This document shows, piece after piece, positions 15,510 to 23,753 of a stretch of DNA of 64,000 nucleotides. Origin of the DNA: Larkinella humicola (GTDB lineage Bacteria; Bacteroidota; Bacteroidia; Cytophagales; Spirosomataceae). The notes beneath the pieces were generated by a model. It made no database searches. It had not been told where the DNA came from and saw only the letters and a list, made by a program, of their open reading frames with translations. Every line of letters begins with the position of its first letter. The stretch's first letter is position 1. Location of the stretch: contig NZ_VTWS01000007.1 of assembly GCF_008727875.1 (NCBI RefSeq), positions 248,001 to 312,000 on the forward strand, given 5' to 3'. A program made the translations under genes and the position numbers.

Positions 15510-18181
15510 TACTCGCTCCGCAACGACTTCACCGGGTTCATTAAGGCGGCCCGGATGCTTTGGAAACTGATCGTCAACAGGGCGATGAAAACCGCCAGGA
15601 GTCCGGCCAGGGCGAAGACCCACCATTCGATGTCCACTTTGTAGGCGAAATCTTTCAGCCACTCGTTCATGGCCCACCACGCCACGGGCGCGGCCAGAAG
15701 CAGGGCAATGAACACCAGTTTGAGGAAGTCTCTCGACAAAAGGGCGACAATCCCGGCCACCGAAGCCCCCAGCACTTTCCGGATGCTGATTTCTTTGGTA
15801 CGCTGCTCGGCCGTAAAGGTGGCCAGCCCAAACAACCCCATGCAGGAAATCAGAATGGCGATGGCCGTGGCGGTGTTGACCAGCCGACTGGTTTTCTGTT
15901 CCTTTTCGTACAGCCGCGCAATCCGGTCGTCCAGGAATTCGTATTCGAATTTTTTATCGGGATGAATGGCGTTCCACTGTTCTTCGATGCTGGCCAGCGT
16001 AGCTTTCACATCGTTCATGGTTCTGCCGTTGCTGGTCAGTCTGACGCCCAGATTCCGGGACTGCTGTGGCAGATACCCGATGAACGTCGCATCAATTTTG
16101 TCGTGAAACGACTGCTCATGAAAATCGGCCACGACCCCAACGATCGGGATTTTCTTGCCATTGAAATCCAGAAACTGGTTCAGGGCTTCCGCCGGTTTTT
16201 CGAAACCCAGCCGTTTGGCAAACGTGGCATTGATAACCAGTTCCCGGAGCGAATCGCTTTTCAGGTAGTTTCGCCCGGCCAACAGGCGAATACCGTATAA
16301 AGGAATAAAATTCTCGTCCCCCACTTTGGCCGAAACGTCCATCTCGATTTCCTGCTTGCCAGTGTATTTCATTTTGGTCATCATGTAACTCATGCCCATC
16401 GGCGGAAACCACTGCATCGACACCCGCTCCACCCCCGACAAGGGCCGGATTCGCTGCGCCAGCACATCGGCTTTGCCCGCCCGGCCCGCATCGATGGAAA
16501 TGATGGCGTCGGTCGAAAAGCCCAGTTCCTTGTTGCGGATGTAACTGAGTTGCCGGTCAACGATCAGCGTGGCGATGATGAACACCAGCGAAACCGTAAA
16601 CTGAAAAACGATCAGTCCTTTGCGGAAATATCCTTTCTGACCGCTCTTCAAGGCCGTCTGGCCTTTGAGCGTCAGGGCCGGACGGAACGACGACAGCACC
16701 AGCGAAGGGTAGAAACCGGCCAGCAGCGAGGTCGTTACGGTGACGAACAACAAAAACAGCAGGGTTTCCAGACTGAATAACTCAAACGTCAGCCCTTTGG
16801 GGGTGAGGGATTGAAAAGCGGAGAGAATGGGGCCAACCAACACCAGTGCCATACTGACCGCAGCGAGTGTCAGCAAGGTGGTTTCGCTCAAAAACTGAAA
16901 AATCAGGCTTTTCCGACTGCTTCCCAACACCTTCCGGACCCCAATTTCTTTGGCACGCTGCACCGATTGGGCCGTCGACAGATTGACGAAATTGATGGCG
17001 GCAATCAGCAGGATAAAAACCGCAACGCCCATCATGCCGTAGAGCGTCGGCAGGTGCGCTTTTCGGGAATAATTATCAACGTAATCCGCATTAAAATGCA
17101 GGTCGGCCAGCGGTTGCAAACCGGGTATAAACTTAAATTCCTTCTGGAAATGCCTTTTGGAAAACTGTTGAAAAGACGCCGTGAGTTGCTCCGGTTTTGT
17201 TCCTTCCGGCAGCTTTACAAAAGCCTGCGACGACGACCAGATGTCATTCCAGTCGTCAAGATTGATGCTTTTGCTCATCCGGCTGCTGCGAATGGTGGCG
17301 AAAGAAATGAAATCCGTAAACGTAAAATCGGTCGGTTTATCCCATTCCTTTACAATCCCGGCAACGCTGACCCGAACCGAATCCCAGTAAATCACCTCTT
17401 TGCCCAGCATCTGTTCAAGCGGCAAATCGCCAAAGTATTTGCGGGCTTTTTGCTCCGATAACACGAGTTGAAACGGTTCGGTCAGGGCGGTTTTCGGATT
17501 GCCCGCCAGCCACTGGTAGTTGAAAATGGTAAAGTATTGCGGCTCAACGACCACAATTTCCTGATTATCGACGCCGTGTTTCCCCTGCTCAAACCGCTTC
17601 GGTTTTTCCGTGCCGCCGGGAATCAGCACCGCCGACGTAATGTTGTGAAAAGCCGCTACGGTTTCCAGCCCCGTCACTTCCTTCCGAATCGCCAGCGGAA
17701 CCGGGTTGGGAACAAAACCCGCCGGATGGGTTTCGGCGTTGGGGCCAAATTTCTCGGTACCAATCAGGCGATAAATCCGTCCGCGGTCGGCGTGGAAGGT
17801 ATCGTAGCTGAGTTCGTAGTTGGTAATCAGGTAAATCACCAGACAGGCGGTGACACCCAGGCTCAGCCCGAAGAGGTTGATCAGCGCACTGACCCGGTTT
17901 TTGGTCAGATTGCGAAAGGAGGTTTTGAGGTAATTGCGAATCATGACAGGATGCAGAAAAGAAGGTGACGGATACGCAGAGTTCTGACGTTTCAGCGCAA
18001 AAGGCTTAATAAATTTCAACACATTAGCTGCATACCGGCGGTTGGCTTTTCGGACGCCCACTTCCGCCAGATCCCGCCCGTAGCGTTCGTACAAATCGCC
18101 CTGCACCTCCTCCAGCAAGTGGGGAGCGCAGAAGACTTCCAGCAGTCGGTCGGCCCAGCGGGGCGGTTGGGGGTATTTCAT
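15509..18181 (-). CDS. Permease-prefix FtsX-family transporter, paralogue 4
   Basis: 890 residues from ATG 18181. A longer frame to 18232 runs through the intergenic repeat and is rejected. The first ~70 residues form the permease prefix domain (PPRWADRLLEVFCAPHLLEE, then VQGDLYERYG). Two MacB-like periplasmic domains (about 105-330 and 520-690) alternate with FtsX helices (about 80-100, 340-470 and 740-880). It ends NPVKSLRSE like its three neighbours. Fourth and last permease of the PadR operon. No ATPase is encoded here, so it must recruit one from elsewhere. The substrate is unknown. Confidence 0.88.
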   Translation of the reverse strand: MKYPQPPRWADRLLEVFCAPHLLEEVQGDLYERYGRDLAEVGVRKANRRYAANVLKFIKPFALKRQNSAYPSPSFLHPVMIRNYLKTSFRNLTKNRVSALINLFGLSLGVTACLVIYLITNYELSYDTFHADRGRIYRLIGTEKFGPNAETHPAGFVPNPVPLAIRKEVTGLETVAAFHNITSAVLIPGGTEKPKRFEQGKHGVDNQEIVVVEPQYFTIFNYQWLAGNPKTALTEPFQLVLSEQKARKYFGDLPLEQMLGKEVIYWDSVRVSVAGIVKEWDKPTDFTFTDFISFATIRSSRMSKSINLDDWNDIWSSSQAFVKLPEGTKPEQLTASFQQFSKRHFQKEFKFIPGLQPLADLHFNADYVDNYSRKAHLPTLYGMMGVAVFILLIAAINFVNLSTAQSVQRAKEIGVRKVLGSSRKSLIFQFLSETTLLTLAAVSMALVLVGPILSAFQSLTPKGLTFELFSLETLLFLLFVTVTTSLLAGFYPSLVLSSFRPALTLKGQTALKSGQKGYFRKGLIVFQFTVSLVFIIATLIVDRQLSYIRNKELGFSTDAIISIDAGRAGKADVLAQRIRPLSGVERVSMQWFPPMGMSYMMTKMKYTGKQEIEMDVSAKVGDENFIPLYGIRLLAGRNYLKSDSLRELVINATFAKRLGFEKPAEALNQFLDFNGKKIPIVGVVADFHEQSFHDKIDATFIGYLPQQSRNLGVRLTSNGRTMNDVKATLASIEEQWNAIHPDKKFEYEFLDDRIARLYEKEQKTSRLVNTATAIAILISCMGLFGLATFTAEQRTKEISIRKVLGASVAGIVALLSRDFLKLVFIALLLAAPVAWWAMNEWLKDFAYKVDIEWWVFALAGLLAVFIALLTISFQSIRAALMNPVKSLRSE

Positions 18182-18284
18182 GCCGGTTAATTTTAAATAG
18201 TAAATGAAAAATGTTGAATGATAAAGTGACACGGTCGGATGTCCATTTACTTTTACATTCAGTATTTATCATTTTACATTTATT
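18153..18284. repeat. 132-bp direct repeat, copy A (5' end of a permease and its leader)
   Basis: Identical to 23614-23745 at 130 of 132 positions. It spans the first ten codons of the permease gene, its whole leader, and an imperfect inverted repeat reaching nearly to the stop of the preceding gene. Similarity continues more weakly into the last codons of that gene. The identity in non-coding sequence points to recent duplication or gene conversion. Confidence 0.93.
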
Positions 18285-18292
18285 TTTCTTTT

Positions 18293-20902
18293 TTATTCAC
18301 TTCGCAGACTCTTCACCGGATTCATCAACGCGGCTTTGATGCTCTGGAAACTGATGGTGAGCAGCGCAACGCCGACCGCCAGCAAGCCCGCCAACGCAAA
18401 AACCCACCATTCGATCTCGACTTTGTAGGCATAATCCTGCAACCACCGGTTCATGGCATACCAGGCCACCGGCGAGGAAAGGACGATGGCAACGCCCACG
18501 AGTTTGAGAAAATCCTGCGAAAGGAGACTGACAATGCTGGTCACCGAAGCACCAAGCACTTTCCGGACGCCAATTTCTTTCGTACGCTGTTCGGCCATGA
18601 AAGCCGCCAAACCAAACAAGCCTAAACAGGAGATAAAAATGGCGAGAAAAGCGAAGTAGTTGGCCAGCGTGCCGACCACGGTTTCGCTGCGGTACAATCG
18701 CTGAAAGGCCTCATCCGCAAACTGGTAGGTGAACGGAAACTTCGGATTCAGTTGCTGCCACATCGTTTCCAGACTCGCCAGGGCCTGCTTCGTTTGGCCC
18801 GGCTGGGTGCGAATGATGATGTTTTTTCCATCGGCCGCCGGACTTAATTTGGCAATGAACGGTTCGATGGCCACATGCAGGGAATTCTGGTGGAAGTCGT
18901 CCACCACCCCAATGATCAAACCCGGTTTGCCCCACAAAGTCAGCGGTTTTCCGATCGGGTCCCGGTAGCCAATCCGACGGGCTGCGGTTTTGTTGATCAG
19001 ATAGCTGACCGAGTCGGTGGCAAAATCGCGTGAAAAATCGCGCCCCGCTACCTTGACTTTCAGGGTCTTCGTGAAATCATAGTCGACTTGTGAAAACTGA
19101 AACTGAACGCTGGTGGCGGGGTCTTTCCCCGGCCATTGGACGTTGCCCGTTGTGCCAAAACTGGTGGTTGGCGTTCCGTTCATGAACGTTACGGTCTGGA
19201 TGCCGGGCATCCGGAGCAGTTCCTGCTTGAACGTTTCGTATTTGGCGGCCAAATCCCCTTCAGCCTGGAGATAAATCATCCCCTCCCGGTCGTAGCCCAG
19301 GTTTTTGGTCTGGATAAAATCGATTTGCCGGTAGACAATGATGGTTCCGATGATCAGCAGCATCGACAGGGCGAACTGAAAAACCACCAGGCTCTGCCGG
19401 AAAAGCCGCGCCCCGGAACCAAACCGGATGCTTCCTTTCAAGATCCGAACCGGATTCAGTGATGATAAAAAGAGGGCGGGATAACTGCCCGCAATCAGAG
19501 CCGTGACCAGTGTCATGACCAGCAACGTTACCCAAAACGACGCGTTTGCAAACTGGAACGTAATGTGCTTTTCGGTCAGTGTGTTGAAGACCGGCAGCAG
19601 CATCCAGACCACGCCCACGGCCACCACCAGGGCCAACGCCGTCAGCACCAGGGCTTCGCCAATGAACTGCCCGATCAGCCAGCCCCGACCGGCACCAACG
19701 ACCTTCCGAACGCCCACCTCCCGCGACCGCTTCACCGACCGGGCCGTGGCCAGATTCATGAAATTGATGCAGGCAATCAGCAGAATAAAAACCGCCACGA
19801 TGCCAAACAACCGGACGTATTCGATGCGTCCGCCATCCTGATAGCCGTTTTTGAAATTGGAATAGAGATACGCTTCCGGGTACGGTTGCAGAAAAAGCTG
19901 GATATCCAACCCCTTCGTAGCCATTTTCGGATTGTATTTTTTCAGAAACGCCTTCATCTTGGCTTCCAGCCGGCCGGGATCAGCCGGTACACCGTTGCGG
20001 TCGGTCCGGAGTTGGATGCGGGTCTGAAGCGCGTTGGTACCCCAGTCTTTTATCCATTCATTGTGCCGCATAAAATCGGCCCAGCTCAGTACAAAGTCGT
20101 AGGTTTCCGAGCTATTTTTTGGCATTTCATAAACCGCACTAACCTGATAATCATCTTTGTTACCGAGCCGAATGCTCTTTCCCATAGCCGCCTGTGGGCT
20201 ACCAAAATAATTCTCCGCGAGCTGCCGCGAAATGACAATGTTCGTCGGCCCGTTCAAGGCGGTTTCGGCGGTTCCGGCTAACAAGGGAAGACTGTACATT
20301 TTAAACCAGTCGGCACCGGCAGCGCGCCCTTTTTCCTTGTTCAGCTTTTCACCCACCGAAAACGTCAGTTCCTGCTCCCAGGAAAGGCCGGACGCGTAGG
20401 CAATTTCCGGGAATTCTTTTTTCAGTTCGTCGGCCAGCAAAGCGGGCGTTCCCGGGCTTGCTTCCACCTTACCGTCGTAGAACTGGCGTTCCATGACGTT
20501 GTAAAGCTGCGGGCCATTGGCGTGATAGGCATCGACGCTAAATTCGTCCTGAATCCAGAGCAAAATGAGCAGACTACATGCCATGCCGAGCGCCAGGCCC
20601 AGAATGTTGATGGCCGAAAAGGATTTGTTGTGGGCGATGTTCCGCCAGGCGATTTTCAGATAATTGCGAATCATACCAGGATTCAGGAAAGAGATGGATG
20701 GATGTTCATTAGCTTGTCGTTTGAAGAAAAAGGGCTTTAGAAAACTCAGCACTTCCCGGACATATTGCCGCCGGGCGTAGGGGAGTCCAAATAGCTTCGT
20801 ATTGCGCAAAAACCGCTCGTATAAATCCCCCTGAATCTCCTCAAAAAGATGAGGAGCGCAGAAGATATTCAAAAACCGTTCGGCCCAACGGGGAGGCTTC
20901 AT
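18293..20902 (-). CDS. Permease-prefix FtsX-family transporter, paralogue 3
   Basis: 869 residues. It starts with the prefix domain (MKPPRWAERFLNIFCAPHLF and GDLYERFLRN), then a first helix near 95-115, a periplasmic domain to about 360, FtsX helices with INFMNLATARSVKRSREVGV, a second periplasmic domain, and final helices ending NPVKSLRSE. The repeat of the EVGVRKV-type coupling helix (near 400 and near 775, EIGVRKVLG) shows two FtsX modules in one chain. These coupling helices normally contact an ATPase, so a functional ABC partner is expected although none is nearby. Confidence 0.88.
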   Translation of the reverse strand: MKPPRWAERFLNIFCAPHLFEEIQGDLYERFLRNTKLFGLPYARRQYVREVLSFLKPFFFKRQANEHPSISFLNPGMIRNYLKIAWRNIAHNKSFSAINILGLALGMACSLLILLWIQDEFSVDAYHANGPQLYNVMERQFYDGKVEASPGTPALLADELKKEFPEIAYASGLSWEQELTFSVGEKLNKEKGRAAGADWFKMYSLPLLAGTAETALNGPTNIVISRQLAENYFGSPQAAMGKSIRLGNKDDYQVSAVYEMPKNSSETYDFVLSWADFMRHNEWIKDWGTNALQTRIQLRTDRNGVPADPGRLEAKMKAFLKKYNPKMATKGLDIQLFLQPYPEAYLYSNFKNGYQDGGRIEYVRLFGIVAVFILLIACINFMNLATARSVKRSREVGVRKVVGAGRGWLIGQFIGEALVLTALALVVAVGVVWMLLPVFNTLTEKHITFQFANASFWVTLLVMTLVTALIAGSYPALFLSSLNPVRILKGSIRFGSGARLFRQSLVVFQFALSMLLIIGTIIVYRQIDFIQTKNLGYDREGMIYLQAEGDLAAKYETFKQELLRMPGIQTVTFMNGTPTTSFGTTGNVQWPGKDPATSVQFQFSQVDYDFTKTLKVKVAGRDFSRDFATDSVSYLINKTAARRIGYRDPIGKPLTLWGKPGLIIGVVDDFHQNSLHVAIEPFIAKLSPAADGKNIIIRTQPGQTKQALASLETMWQQLNPKFPFTYQFADEAFQRLYRSETVVGTLANYFAFLAIFISCLGLFGLAAFMAEQRTKEIGVRKVLGASVTSIVSLLSQDFLKLVGVAIVLSSPVAWYAMNRWLQDYAYKVEIEWWVFALAGLLAVGVALLTISFQSIKAALMNPVKSLRSE

Positions 20903-20911
20903 GAGAGTGAT

Positions 20912-21003
20912 GAGTTAAGAATTAAGAGTGAAGAGTTTAATGAATCGGAGCTGGAAGCCATAGCGAACAGGTTAAGTTATTTTTAACTCTTAATTCTTAA
21001 CTC
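20912..21003. repeat. Inverted repeat GAGTTAAGAATTAAGAGT
   Basis: Arms 20912-20929 and 20985-21003 pair over 18 bases with a long loop. It occupies the gap between paralogues 2 and 3 of the permease operon. The word is AT-rich and differs from the GGAG family, but has the same build of short near-repeats. Confidence 0.7.
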
Positions 21004-21011
21004 CTAATTCT

Positions 21012-23642
21012 TCATTCCGAACGCAGTGACTTCACCGGATTCATCAACGCGGCTTTGATACTTTGGAAACTAACCGTCAGCAGGGCGATGGCCAGTGCCA
21101 GCAAACCCGCTGTGGCAAACACCCACCCGTTCATATCGATCCGGTACGCAAACCCTTCGAGCCATTGGTCCATCGCATACCAGGCTACCGGAACCGCCAC
21201 AACGATGGCGATCAACACCAGCTTCACGAAATCTTTGGCCAGTAATCCGATGATACCCGGCACGGTGGCTCCCAGCACCTTGCGAACCCCAATCTCACGG
21301 GTGCGGACCTGCGCCGTGTAGGCAACCAGACCGAATAAGCCCAGGCAGGAAATCACGATGGCAATGGTGGCAAACACGTTGAAGAGTGTGCCGGTGCGCT
21401 GCTCGGTTTTGTAGAGGTCATCGAAGGTTTGGTCCAGAAAAGCGTAGTTGAAGGGAAACTCGGCATTGTATTGCTTCCACAAACGCTCGGTCGCGGCCAG
21501 GGCTCCGGCGGCTTCTTTACCCGTCGTTTTGACGTAAATTCGATCTTCATTTTTTGGGCTGTAATAAAAAATCGCCGGTTCGATTTTCTGTTTGAGGGAC
21601 GCAAAATGAAAATCTTTCACCACGCCAATAATCGTTCCTTCCCGATTCCAGAGTTTAAACCGCTTGCCGATGGGTTCTTTCAGACGGGCGACTTTGACGG
21701 CGGTTTCGTTCAAAATAAAATGCGTGGAATCGGAAACCGCACCTGTAAAATTTTTGCCCTGTTCCAGTTTTATGTTGAAGAAGGGTATAAAATCCTTGTC
21801 AATGGCCATCGGACTCACCATCATGGTCTCCCCAACTTCCTTCCCTTCCCATTCGCTGCTCCCGGTTTGCTGGTTCAGCGATACAATATGGGCGTTGGAA
21901 CGGGTAACGTCCGTCACACCCGGCTGGCTCAGCAAGCTGGCTTTAACGACCTCATAATGAGAAGACATACTGCGCATGTGCAGGGAAAAAACGTGACTTT
22001 TATCATAGCCTAACTCCTTCGAGCGGATGTATTCCAACTGATTGCCGATGATCAAAGTCCCGGAAATCAGAATGACAGTGAACGCAAACTGAACGACGAC
22101 CAGTATTTTCCGAAAAACCGCATCGGTCAACCGCGCCGAGACTTTCCCTTTTAAGGCTTTCAGGGGTTCGAACGATGAGAGCAACAGGGCCGGGTAAATA
22201 CTCGACACCAGCAGGGTGGCCGTAATGGTCAACCCGATCACCAGCCACATCCGACCGTCTGTTAAGTCGATGACGAGCTGTTTTCCCGAAAGCGCGTTGT
22301 AGAAGGGCATCAACACCCTCATCAACCCAATTGCCAGCAGCGCCGAAAGCGTGAAAAGCAGGGCGGTTTCAATGATAAACTGCAAAAACAACTGCCCTTT
22401 TGCCGCGCCCACGATTTTCCGCATACTCACTTCTTTGGACCGCAGCATGGAACGGGCGGTGGAGAGATTAACGTAGTTGATGCAGGCAATGACCAGAATC
22501 AGCAGCGCAATGATGGTAAACATGCGAACGGTTTCGATACCGCCATCGCTGCCGTCCGACTTGTACAAATGCATGTCGGGCAGGGCTTGTAGCAGATACG
22601 TCAGATCGGTATCATCCGCTTTGTTCCGCAGGTGAATGTTCCGCAGTTTGGTCGCCAAATCCGCCGTCGAAATGCCCGGTTCGAGCAGAAAAAACGTGAT
22701 GTAATTGAACTCATGAAAGTCGTTATCCTGGTTTCGGCCATCCTTCCGTTCCGCATAGATGGTTTTAAACCAGAGCGAAATCGGTAGCAGCAGATCAAGT
22801 TCTCCGTTAAAAGTGGTGTTTTTTGGAAAATTCCGGATCACGCCGGTGACTGTGAAGCGGTTTTTCCCATCAGCTGTAATCACTTTTCCGATGGGTTCGG
22901 CATCGCCAAAATACCGCTGGGCGGTAGCTTCCGTCAGCACAACCGACTGGTCGTTCGGGAACGGATTCGCCGGATTTCCCTTGATAAGCCCAAAATCAAA
23001 AATTGAAAACAGGGAAGGATCGACGAAGGCCGAGTGTTCGTCGGTGAAGGTTTTCCCCTTGTATTTGTAGAGGCTGTAGAGATTGCTTTGGGTGATGCGA
23101 ACGGCATCTTTGATTTCGGGCAGTTCCCTTTTTCCCATTTCAGCAATGGGCGCAACCGTGGCCTGCCAGATTTGCTGACTGCTGCCAGTGCCAACACGGT
23201 TTTCGAGCCGGAAAATCTGGTCGGCTTTGGTATGAAACCGGTCGAAGCTCAGTTCGTCCTGCACCCACAGCAGGATCAGCATCCCAACGGCCAGCCCGAC
23301 CGTCAGACCGGTCATGTTGATGAGGGAGTAAAACCGGTTTTTCAGCAAATTACGCCAGGCGGTTTTGAAATAGTTACGGATCATAGCCGGTTGAAATAGA
23401 TACACTTGTGAAGATTCTGTTGAGAATTGTTTCCGGATTACCACCGACGTTCGGCCCGGTCGCCGTCGCACGAACCCCAGCACCTCCCGGACATACTGCC
23501 GCCGGGCGTACGGTTCTCCGAACAGCCGGGCATTCCGCAAAAACCGCTCGTACAAATCACCTTCCATCTCCTCCAGCAAAGGGGGAGCGCAGGTCATTTC
23601 CAGCAGTCGGGTAGCCCAGCGGGGCGGTTGGGGGTATTTCAT
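21012..23642 (-). CDS. Permease-prefix FtsX-family transporter, paralogue 2
   Basis: 876 residues from ATG 23642; the extension to 23693 is translated repeat and is rejected. Prefix domain MKYPQPPRWATRLLEMTCAP, then two MacB/FtsX modules with coupling helices (SMLRSKEVSMRKIVG near 415-430 and VRTREIGVRKVLG near 780) and the common ending NPVKSLRSE. The extracytoplasmic domain contains the phrase SVVLTEATAQRYFGDAEPIG, repeated in related form in all four paralogues (for example LSEQKARKYFGDLP). Sequence divergence between the copies is high except at the 5' end shared with paralogue 4. Confidence 0.88.
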   Translation of the reverse strand: MKYPQPPRWATRLLEMTCAPPLLEEMEGDLYERFLRNARLFGEPYARRQYVREVLGFVRRRPGRTSVVIRKQFSTESSQVYLFQPAMIRNYFKTAWRNLLKNRFYSLINMTGLTVGLAVGMLILLWVQDELSFDRFHTKADQIFRLENRVGTGSSQQIWQATVAPIAEMGKRELPEIKDAVRITQSNLYSLYKYKGKTFTDEHSAFVDPSLFSIFDFGLIKGNPANPFPNDQSVVLTEATAQRYFGDAEPIGKVITADGKNRFTVTGVIRNFPKNTTFNGELDLLLPISLWFKTIYAERKDGRNQDNDFHEFNYITFFLLEPGISTADLATKLRNIHLRNKADDTDLTYLLQALPDMHLYKSDGSDGGIETVRMFTIIALLILVIACINYVNLSTARSMLRSKEVSMRKIVGAAKGQLFLQFIIETALLFTLSALLAIGLMRVLMPFYNALSGKQLVIDLTDGRMWLVIGLTITATLLVSSIYPALLLSSFEPLKALKGKVSARLTDAVFRKILVVVQFAFTVILISGTLIIGNQLEYIRSKELGYDKSHVFSLHMRSMSSHYEVVKASLLSQPGVTDVTRSNAHIVSLNQQTGSSEWEGKEVGETMMVSPMAIDKDFIPFFNIKLEQGKNFTGAVSDSTHFILNETAVKVARLKEPIGKRFKLWNREGTIIGVVKDFHFASLKQKIEPAIFYYSPKNEDRIYVKTTGKEAAGALAATERLWKQYNAEFPFNYAFLDQTFDDLYKTEQRTGTLFNVFATIAIVISCLGLFGLVAYTAQVRTREIGVRKVLGATVPGIIGLLAKDFVKLVLIAIVVAVPVAWYAMDQWLEGFAYRIDMNGWVFATAGLLALAIALLTVSFQSIKAALMNPVKSLRSE

Positions 23643-23745
23643 GCCGGTTAATTTTAAATAGTAAATGAAAAATGTTGAATGATAAAGTGACACGGTCGGA
23701 TGTCCGTTTACTTTTAAATTCAGTATTTATCATTTTACATTTATT
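23614..23745. repeat. 132-bp direct repeat, copy B
   Basis: Partner of 18153-18284, differing at two positions. It covers the leader and first codons of paralogue 2. Inside is an imperfect inverted repeat (a segment like TAAATGAAAAATG at the left and a related CATTTTACATTTA at the right). Confidence 0.93.
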
Positions 23746-23753
23746 ATTCTTCT

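Noticed and set aside
15560-16300. 246-residue plus-strand frame opposite permease paralogue 4
   Set aside because: Shadow of the permease gene; similar shadows occur in the other three copies.
18182-18232. Longer start of permease paralogue 4 (and the same at 23643-23693)
   Set aside because: The added 17 residues come from the intergenic repeat and precede the conserved prefix-domain start MKYPQPPRWA.
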